From contig QNQO01000600.1 of the NCBI GenBank assembly GCA_003290165.1, positions 124,001 through 188,000 on the forward strand: a stretch of 64,000 nt of DNA, read 5' to 3'. Source of the DNA: Berberis thunbergii. Its lineage: Eukaryota; Streptophyta; Magnoliopsida; Ranunculales; Berberidaceae. Shown here one piece after another: positions 56,540 to 64,000 of this stretch. The notes beneath the pieces were generated by a model, which made no database searches, had not been told where the DNA came from, and saw nothing but the letters and a program-made list of their open reading frames with translations. A program made the translations under genes and the position numbers. How positions within the stretch are numbered: position 1 is the first letter of the stretch; each line of letters starts with the position of its first letter.

Positions 56540-56674
56540 ATAGCGAGGGAGGGGTCGAGGGAAAGGGGCGACCTCCTTGGGATGAGCGCATCACATTGGA
56601 GATACGCTCGGGCATTCATCCCGAGGGGGATGGGTGGTTACACTCACTCCCTTTCCCTCGACCCCTAGAATTTT
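56540..56674. mobile_element. Hairpin (foldback) element, copy 9, diverged
   Basis: GAGGGGTCGAGGGAAAGGG pairs with CCCTTTCCCTCGACCCCTAG. The inner part contains CTTGGGATGAGCGCATC against GGGCATTCATCCCGAGG. It is shorter and less perfect than the others. Confidence 0.7.
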
Positions 56675-56752
56675 CGTTTCATTTTAGTTGCACAAACCAA
56701 TCTCACAACAACATAGTCTGTCTCTCCTCTTAGTTCACCCAAAACAGAGCAC

Positions 56753-57400
56753 TTGAAAAAGGAGGTCCTCATTCCCTCACCTCTCACTTCTCCCTACATC
56801 AGCTCACCTCGCAGTCCGACACATTTCGGAGGAGGTAAAGATCATCATCATCTTTACTACAGCAGCGCTCCTTCCAGCCCTTCTCGTGTTGCTGATTTCT
56901 ATCGCAGCTTCAACAATTTCTCGTTCAACAACAGAAACCATGATCAAGCTCAAGATCAAGATGGAAACACCCATCATCGTGATGATGATGATAAATAAGA
57001 AGAAGTAGATGATGATTTTGCTTTCAACTTCAGTGGGCAAGTCAGTAAAACTTCTTTGAGTGCAGACGAACTGTTCGATGGCCGAAATATCCGACCTATA
57101 CAACTTGATAACAATAACAGAGGAGTTGAAGAAGAAGCAAGAATTCGAAGACCCAGGTCGCCAAATGAGTCCCCGAGAAGGAGGAGGAAAGATTTGAATC
57201 CGTTTGTGAATTCGAATGACCAAGAGCGAGGAAAGGAAAGGGTGGTCTCTGTTTTTACATCTGCTGCAAGGTCCAGTCGACGAGTCACCAGATCATTGTC
57301 ACCTTACACAACCATCGATCTTGCCTAGGAAGAAGATCAACGACAACAACAACAACAACATAGTACAAAACCCACTTCTTCGAATTCGAAATCGTAGTCT
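56753..57400 (+). pseudogene. DUF1645-type protein remnant
   Basis: One frame reads EVLIPSPLTSPYISSPRSP, YYSSAPSSPSRVADFYRSF, then an in-frame TAA at 56996, then [49 protein letters not shown] and [12 protein letters not shown] before a TAG at 57326. The SAPxSPSR, FAFx[16 protein letters not shown] and RRxTRSLSP blocks are those of plant DUF1645 proteins, whose role is poorly known. The expected start before EVL reads AAG instead of ATG, and the C-terminal part is missing or altered. It lies between inverted arms at 56422-56495 and 58125-58210. Confidence 0.65.
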
Positions 57401-57860
57401 AAAACACCACAGACTAGGGTGAGGAGGTGCAAAAACACCACAGACTATTTGTCGTGCAGCTTTACTTGTGAGGAACTCCACCGCCATGTTCGCATCCTTT
57501 GGGTATTCTTGAACCTGATCCTACTGAGCTTGGTTGATAGCATCTTCAACTTCCTCATTAAATGGTAGATTGTCCAATCCTTCGTCATCCCCTTTTTCAG
57601 CACTTGAAGAACAATCCGCCAGTGTAACTCTACAATCACCTGTTGCACATCATTGTCAATAGCCAATCTAAGACCTTCAATAAGAGCCAAGAGTTTCAGC
57701 AAGGTTGATTGTTTGGTTGCCTATGTAGCCATTGAAGCCCTTCACACATTGCCTCACATGGTTCTCTATGAGGCTTCCAATACCCATTTTACCCTGGTTG
57801 CCCAAAGAAGCACCATCAACATTAAGAGTAAACCAATCACAATGAGGCGGGAACAACCAT
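57400..57860 (-). pseudogene. LINE-type RNase H domain remnant
   Basis: Minus strand: DWFTLNVDGASLGNQGKMGI with the first catalytic Asp, then IGNQTINLAE with the catalytic Glu, a frameshift, LALIEGLRLAIDNDVQQVIV, and WTIYHLMRKLKMLSTKLSRI. A shift near 57490 leads to MAVEFLTSKAARQIV, and the fragment ends near 57400. This is the RVT_3 type of RNase H found at the end of plant LINE polyproteins. The rest of the LINE is absent. AAAACACCACAGACTA is repeated at 57402 and 57432 beside its end. Confidence 0.75.
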
Positions 57861-58124
57861 TGTATAAGATCGATAGGATTATGAATTTGCTATGTTCAAC
57901 TCCTCTCTCATTGAACAAATTATAGTTTTAAATGATGGATACAGCAGCAGAAAGCCCACTGGTTTTCCAACCATAAACATTGAAGTAGTTAAAAAGGTCG
58001 AGATAGATCTCTTTCCCAAATTTTGTTTTAAATTTCAAGTTAGATTCCACAAAATTTTCCTATTTCATGTGAACTCCATATTTCTAATCTCTCCATATTG
58101 CTAAAGTACCAGAAGACTTAGAAG

Positions 58125-58210
58125 TGAGAGTGGGAGAGAGGTGAGTGTGATGTGTGATTTAATGAGAGAGGGGGTGATGTGTGAGAGTCGTTAGATACCA
58201 TTTACTTTAA
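58125..58210. repeat. Right arm of 1.8 kb inverted pair
   Basis: GAGAGAGGTGAGTGTGATGT, then GTGATTTAATGAGAGAGG and GTGATGTGTGAGAG, inverse to 56422-56495. Confidence 0.7.
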
Positions 58211-58699
58211 TCCAACGGCTTGAATTTGTGCACATGAGGGGTCCTGCGCTTTGTGCGCATGAGCCCCCCTCGATCCCCCAAATGTTGTCCCGAGTTACTA
58301 TTTTTTATTTTTTTATCTGCTAAAACATACTACCGTTAAATATGTGTTTTTTCTCTCTTCTCTCTTCTTCACAAGAAGAACACCACCTACCCCACTTGTT
58401 GTTGGCCGCACCGTCTTTTCCCCGCCTTCATTCTCTCTTCTCCTCCTCTCTTCTCTTTTTCTCTCTCTCTTATTCTCCACTCTTCTCACGCACAACAAAT
58501 ACTTGATTTTGGTGAAAATTACAATCGTCAATGTAAAATGACATATATGAAAATAAACTCATATTACTATAAGTGTGCACTGAAAATGACATTGATCTCA
58601 AGAAACACTTGATTTTCTAATTGAGATGAGTAAAAGAATAAAAAAAATTTATTTCATATATATCTTTGGCTCAAGTGAATAGACTGAGAATGTCTTAAC

Positions 58700-60435
58700 A
58701 CAATTCACTGCTAAAAAAACAGAAAACTACAATTCCATCAACGTCAGCGTTGTAGTCATCCTCGCACAATCACATTAGATAATGTGACTAGGAGACTCAC
58801 ATTCGCATTGGCCTATGCAAATTTGAGACTTTCATTCGCATAAGTCTGGGCGAATTTGAGACTCTCATTCATCTTGTTCAATCCGAATGGGTGAAAACAG
58901 ATATTTTATTTTTAGATAGTTTAAGTGTTTGTCATAAATGACCATAATTTTCTCATTTCAAAACATTTTCAAGTGATTCAAATTATTTTCGATAACTCAG
59001 AATATTACATTTTTCGTATTTTTTTTTGGAAATTGAGCAGGGATTTTTTTCGTGTTTTAATAAGCTTGAGAATCAGTCTCCATCGGTCATATAAGTACGC
59101 TAAAAGTCAGGGACACTACCATGTTTTCTTTACTGGATATATATGAGTGATTTTAGTAAAGTGGTCATAGCTTGCTCATTTCAAAACATTTTGAACTGAT
59201 TCAAATTGTGTTTATTAGATAACTTCGAGTACTACAATTTTCATGTTGTGATGAGCTTGATAATTGGTCCCAATTAAGCAACTTATGGTCATTTTACGAC
59301 AATCACTCAAAAATATCCAGAAAACAAAATCAGGGTATTGTCCCTGACTTTCGGCCAATTGACATGCTCAATTAAGACCAATTCTCAAGCACAACACCAA
59401 AAATGTAGTAATCTGAGTTACCTAATAAACACATTTTGAATCAATTGAAAAAATGTCTTCAAATGAGCAAGTTATGATCATTTTAATAAAGTCACTCAAA
59501 TCTGTCCAGTAAAGAAAATATGGTAGTGTCCCTGATTTTCGGCCAAATTATACACTCAATGGTTATCGATTCTCAAACTCATCTAAACACAAAAAATGTA
59601 GTACTCTAAGTTATCTAATGAACACAATTTGAATAATTTAAAAATGTTTTGAAATGAGCAAGTTATGTTTTTTTTTACTAAAGTCGCGCAAAGTCATTCA
59701 GAAAATAAACAAAGTGTGTTTACACCCACAATGCGAATGGAAATCTCAAATTCGCTTAAACCAATGTGAATGAAAGTCTCAAACTCGCCTAGCCCTATGC
59801 GAATGTGAGTTTCCAACTCGCATTGTCCAATGCAAATGGGTGAAAGCGCCTATTGTATCTAAAATTGTTTTTTTAGATTTTGAGTTTTGAAGTTTATTTA
59901 AATTTTACATTGAAGAATGTTGTTGTCATTGTTTGTTGTTCCACATTTTAGAGTTCGGTATGAAGTTCAATTTAGTGTTCGAAATTACATGTGGGAGAGA
60001 TCACACACAATCAATCTTTGGATAGATCGCACACGAATCCTTTGGGACAATGGAAACTTGTTGAGATAATGGGGGAGACAGGGAAGAGTATGGGAGAGAC
60101 GACAAAGGTAGTGGGAGAGTGAGTGAAGTGAGAGGGAAAAAGATGTTCAAAATTTGGGGAAAAACAGTTGAAAGAGTAGGGGAGAGTTTGGCATGGAATA
60201 AGATGATTTGGGAGAGTAAGTGGAGGGAAGGAGATGATTTGGAAGAGTAAGTGGAGTGTGGGAGAGAGTCATGGTGATGAGAGGGGAGATGGGAGGGGAG
60301 AGAAAACACAAACAACTTTTATTGGTGGTGTGGGAGAGGGGTGGTGGTGTGGAAGATAAAAAGGGTGGTGCGGGAGATAAAAAAAATTTTGGTTGGTGGT
60401 GTGGGACAACACTTTTGGTGGTGTCAAACAGGGCT
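58700..60435. mobile_element. Repeat-bearing element related to the 1525-2601 element
   Basis: Contains inverted blocks of CATTCGCAT/GCGAATG text (58790-58870 and 59735-59840), internal ~190 bp repeat units, and a right end GTGTGGGACAACACTTTTGG TGGTGTC near 60400-60430 like the ACACCACCAAAAG end of the 1.5-2.6 kb element. I could not find the matching left terminus, so its limits are uncertain. Confidence 0.5.
58940..59690. repeat. Internal repeat units (~165-200 bp), two in each orientation
   Basis: TTGAAATGAGCAAGTTATG with ACTAAAGTCGCGCAAA and GTAGTACTCTAAGTTATCTA recur near 59455-59510 and 59640-59690, and in inverse near 58945-59010 and 59165-59240. The same unit is found at 1640-1985. 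Confidence 0.65.
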
Positions 60436-60590
60436 TGCCTATTATTTATTGTTCTATGAACGAGAGAGTGCAAAACTTGCAAAGATTCAGTTACCGTGAA
60501 AATCAACTTTCCAAAAATGTCCCCAACGGGTGTAAACTTATTTTGTATGTTGTTAATAGTGAGTCTACTGACTAGTGTATCAGCTGTGCT

Positions 60591-61501
60591 CAATGACGAA
60601 GCCAGAAATTTTTGTTGGGGGGATACGGAGAGATGAATCATAATTAATTAATTATAATATAATAATTAATTACATTAACATAATTTTTTAAGAAATTTTG
60701 AACAATACATAAATAACTATACAAAACACCAATTGCTACTTTGTAAGAGCACAAAAGATAAATATACATATATAGGATAAATTAAATTGTATCTAAAGTC
60801 AATGGGCAAAATTAATTTCAAATGTAAAATTAAAGTTTGCAAAAAAAAAAAAAAAAATTGGGTTATTTGCGATTTGTCCCCTATAAAAAAAAGTAATTAG
60901 CCAGTACTCCCAACATTAATCACTATTACGTCTCCTCCACGACTAGCAGTCAATGTGCATTGACAATCAAAGGGCTTACGTTGATTATCAACATTTTTTT
61001 TTATTATCAACATGTTATTCAAACAATAATCCATAGATGAACCTCGAAATACAAACATGTATCTTAAATTTAATGGGTTGAATTTTTCATGTATCTCCAG
61101 AAAAATCTTATGAATAAAATATAAAACTATACCTCACTATACGAATTGATCTCGAGAAAATACTTTAAAAAAAACTTTCTTCTTCCTCAATGCAGACAAG
61201 AGAGGTTGGAGTTGCTGACAGTCGGTGGTGATGGTAGAAAAATATAATAAATCAAGCAAAAAGGGTGGGAGAAGAAGATAGGAGGAGGCAGGGGCAATTG
61301 TCGGTCTCGCAGTAAACAAAGAGAATGAACATAAAAGATGAAAGGGGCGGAGCAGGGTCGTTGGGTAGCAGATAACAGAGGGAGAAAAGAAGGGGTGAGG
61401 TGGGATGGCGTCGTCAGCATTGCAGGATGTGCAACTCACAAAAACCCCAATCTTTTTCCAAAAGCTAGTGAGGGCAAGTGCTCCACGTAGATTCGTGCCT
61501 G
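60591..61501. mobile_element. hAT-like element related to 29213-29999
   Basis: Starts CAATGACGAAGCCAGAAATT and ends GTAGATTCGTGCCTG. The flanks GCTGTGCT (60583-60590) and ACTGTGCT (61502-61509) agree at 7 of 8. The interior shares TTAACATAATTTTTTAA, ACATAAATAACTATA, GGGTTATTTGCGATTTG-like and ATGAACCTCGA tracts with the 29 kb copy. Confidence 0.75.
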
Positions 61502-61556
61502 ACTGTGCTCGTTAGTGCAACCACACACTTTTCACGTACCATGTACTTGTGCTATA

Positions 61557-61983
61557 TGTCACGGGCTTTATTTTCTCAAGTACTTCTCGTGCGGCTCTAG
61601 CAAATTTTGCCCCGAGTTATCAAAAAAGCTAATCAACCTTACCCACGAAAGACTTACTTAGAATATGGAAAGCTAAGCAAGCTAAGAACACACAAGAGAG
61701 CTTAAGAGAACTAGAACTTGTTTTGTTTGAATTCTCTGAGGTGATTACAACAAATGAGTCTTTAGCCTATTTATACCACTCCCCCTCCTCAATGGACGGT
61801 GATGATCAAGTTGATCCAACGATCTACAATGATCTTCTACACACTTTCTTAAAAATATCTAAGGACTAGAATCCTATGAAACTTTATGGAAGGTTCTAGA
61901 GAACTCTCTAGAATAATGTGAAATACTCTACATTATTTACACTTGCTAACCTCACTTGGCTAGGCAAAAAGATAGTTGTGACA
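61557..61983 (-). repeat. 3' LTR of the minus-strand Gypsy (427 bp)
   Basis: On the minus strand it begins TGTCACAACTATC directly after the polypurine tract and ends AAGCCCGTGACA. GGTATAAATAGGC (near 61775) is a TATA box. The far LTR is outside the window, so the end is judged from the TG...CA symmetry. Confidence 0.75.
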
Positions 61984-61994
61984 TTCTCCCCCAC

Positions 61995-62213
61995 CTAATC
62001 AGGTGACGTCCTCGTTGCCTTCAAATCCTCGTACGTTTGAATTTGCTCCTTGAATTGCCACAAAAGTTGAATTGGCTCCCAGCTAGCTTCACTTTCTAGC
62101 AATCCCTTCCACTTGACAAGTAGCTCATGTGTGGGAGGTTGGTTGGAATGGCGCACCACACGATCTGACAAGATAGTCTCTACTTCCTTGTCATATTGGA
62201 TCTTCATGCCCAT
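61995..62213 (-). pseudogene. Gypsy chromodomain tail
   Basis: A 72-residue piece with ILSDRVVRHSNQPPTHELLV, KWKGLLESEASWEP and LWQFKEQIQ, the chromodomain that follows integrase in chromoviruses and is thought to steer insertion toward marked chromatin. A TGA (R*VSQRAPMG) separates it from the upstream integrase tail. Confidence 0.85.
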
Positions 62214-62548
62214 TGGTGCTCTTTGTGAAACTCATCTGCTTAGATCATCCTGATCTTCCTTATACGGCTTCAATAGACTCACTGAAAGACTGGATAGAAC
62301 TTGATCATCGACGGTAACTCGACCTTGTATGCTTGCTTTCCTACTTTCTTGATTATGGGGAAAGGACCCTCATATCTTCTGATAAGGCCACAATGTAGTC
62401 CTGAAAGCCTGGCATGAGCATACATCTTGACAAACACAAGGTTTCCAACCTGGAACTCTCGAGGTCGTCTCTTCTTGTCGACCCACTTTTTTATCCTCTT
62501 GGATGCCTTATCCAGTTAAGCTCGAGCCTCATTAGCTTGACCATTCCA

Positions 62549-63289
62549 TCATTTGGCAAACTTATGAGCTGATGGACTCACCCCAGTGTAGCCAATGGCA
62601 ATAGAACTCAGGGTCATAGGTTGTTGTTCTATGACAATCTCAAATGGGCTACGACCCGTCGCTTTACTCTTCAGCAAGTTGAAAGAAAATTGGGGAACAT
62701 CCAGCAACTTAGCCCAATCTCGCTGGTTGGCACTCACATAGTGCCTAAGATATAACAATAGCAAGGCATTCATCATTTTCGTCTGACCATCCGTTTGAGG
62801 ATGAAAGCTAGTAGAGAAATTAAGGTCGGTACCCAACAACTTGAACAACTCAGTCCAAAATTTCCCCGTGAACCGAGTATCCCGATCACTGATAATAGAT
62901 TTGGGCACACCCCAATATTCCACCACATGTTTGAGGAATAAATGTGCGGTTTGCTTGGCTGTGCACTCCTTGGGTGTGGGAATGAAGGTGACATACTTTG
63001 AAAATCTGTCCACGACCACAAGTATTCAATTGCAGCCTTTCGATGCGGGCAAACCAACTATAAAATCCAAGGAAACACTCTCCCAAGGTCTTTCTGGGAT
63101 GGGGAGAGGTTCAAGTAAGCCGACAGTTGAATGTTGCTCCACCTTGTCTTGTTGGCATACAAGACAAGTCGTTACATATGCTTCGATATCATTCCTCATA
63201 TGTGGCCAATAATGGGAATCTTCCACAAGATCAAGAGTCCGATGTATACCTGGTTGTCCCGCCCACTTGCTATCATGACATTCTTTCAA
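62549..63289 (-). pseudogene. Gypsy integrase
   Basis: Zinc-binding part at 63289-63170 (HDSKWAGQPGIHRTLDLV, CLVCQQDK), then SVSLDFIVGLP with the first Asp, VVDRFSKYVTFIP, SDRDTRFTGKFW with the second Asp, and FSTSFHPQTDGQTKMMNALL, where the third acidic Glu of the usual TDGQTE is Lys. Frame breaks at 63026 and 62549 interrupt it. Confidence 0.85.
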
Positions 63290-63486
63290 GACTTCCTTAG
63301 GTTGTCATGAGGTGAAACATAGATTCGCCTTCCCTTAGAGTATATCAATCCATCCTCCACCCAAAATCATCTTGTCTTCCCATCTTTGACAAGAGATATG
63401 ATGGTTTGAGCCATGGAATCATGTGTCAATCCTTCATTTATGCGTCCCTTCAAGTTGCTTTGAGGTTGACTTATGTCAGCAAGTTC

Positions 63487-64000
63487 TCATTTTCTACTCA
63501 AAGCATCTGCAGCAAGATTAGCCATGCCAGGCTTGTATTCCAAAGTGTAATCGAAGTCTGCCAAGAAATCTTGCCATCTAGCTTGTTTTGGTGTGAGCTT
63601 CTTCTGTGTCTGGAAGTAGCTAGTGGCAACATTGTCAGTCTTGACCACAAATTTTCTCCCAAGCAAGTAATGACGCCATGTTCGCAAACAATGCACAATC
63701 ACAGTTATTTCCTTCTCTTGTACTGTGTATCGCCTCTCAGTGTCATTGAGCTTCCTACTTTTAAAGGCAATAGGATGTCCTTCTTGCATCAATACTTCAC
63801 CAATAGAAAAATCGAAAGCATCCGTATGTACCTCAAAAGACATAGAATGGTTGGGAAGTGCCAACACTGATTCCTCCACAATTGTCTTCTTCAATCCTTC
63901 GAAACCTTGGTTGCATTTTGAACTCCAATCCCAACTTCGTCCCTTCTTGAGCAAGTCCATCAATGGAGCGGCTATGGAAGAGTAGTCTTTGATGAACCTT
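63487..64000 (-). pseudogene. Gypsy RNase H, partial at window edge
   Basis: A 158-residue frame (63963-63487) whose N-terminal part runs on toward 64000 (RFIKDYSSIAAPL). It holds SFEVHTDAFDFSIGEVLMQ, HPIAFKSRKLNDTERRYTVQ, EKEITVIVHCLRTWRHYLLG, FVVKTDNVATSYF and KPGMANLAADALSRK. The usual HTDASD reads HTDAFD. It is open over this stretch, but the downstream integrase is broken. Confidence 0.85.

Larger units (their letters stand above)
61557..64000 (-). mobile_element. Ty3/Gypsy chromovirus-type element, continues off the window
   Basis: On the minus strand the order is RNase H, integrase, chromodomain, polypurine tract (AGGTGGGGGAGAA) and 3' LTR (61983-61557). The chromodomain marks a chromovirus lineage. 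The 5' part lies beyond 64000. Confidence 0.9.

Overview
This 64 kb window is nuclear DNA of a flowering plant, most likely a eudicot. It is AT-rich and holds split genes with GT-AG introns, plant-specific gene families (ACR-type ACT-repeat protein, XTH, serine carboxypeptidase-like, plant tandem CCCH zinc finger, DUF1645) and a dense load of plant transposons. I cannot name the species.

Two genes look complete. An ACT-domain-repeat gene (ACR9/ACR10 type, minus strand, 8654-15634) assembles from six exons into an uninterrupted frame of about 412 codons, although its second intron carries a 4.4 kb Copia insertion. A tandem CCCH zinc-finger gene (C3H14/C3H15 type, minus strand, 54028-55454) has two coding exons, a 5'-UTR intron and a TATA box. 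Five other gene loci are broken. A serine carboxypeptidase-like gene (33529-38896, +) has a 987 bp hAT insertion in exon 1 and a small frameshifting insertion in its last exon. An XTH31/32-type first exon (27151-27447, -) has a nonsense codon and no downstream exons. An RPA/OB-fold-like remnant (39535-40200, -) has several frameshifts. A DUF1645-type fragment (56753-57400, +) has no start codon and an internal stop. A LINE-type RNase H fragment lies at 57400-57860 (-).

Layout: 0.2-2.6 kb, two elements with ACACCACC-type inverted ends; 2.8-7.6 kb, old Copia with both LTRs; 8.6-15.6 kb, ACR gene with intronic Copia (10497-14911); 15.9-18.3 kb, a cluster of hairpin/foldback elements; 18.3-22.6 kb, mostly unassigned DNA plus a hAT-like element; 23-27 kb, 5'-truncated Copia beside the XTH exon; 29-33 kb, hAT-like and long-TIR elements; 33.3-38.9 kb, SCPL gene; 39.5-40.2 kb, RPA-like remnant; 41.5-46.2 kb, truncated Gypsy with 3' tandem arrays; 46.3-52.5 kb, structurally complete Copia with TSD CATTA and a TRIM nested in its integrase region; 54-55.7 kb, CCCH gene; 56-58.2 kb, paired hairpins and gene fragments between inverted arms; 58.7-61.5 kb, tandem-repeat-bearing and hAT-like elements; 61.6-64 kb, minus-strand Gypsy with a chromodomain running off the window.

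The genes do not form a pathway or operon. The main interest is structural: aberrant retrotransposon ends, nested elements with clean target-site duplications, and a family of near-perfect ~190 bp hairpins present at least nine times. I found no CRISPR array, rRNA gene or convincing tRNA gene.
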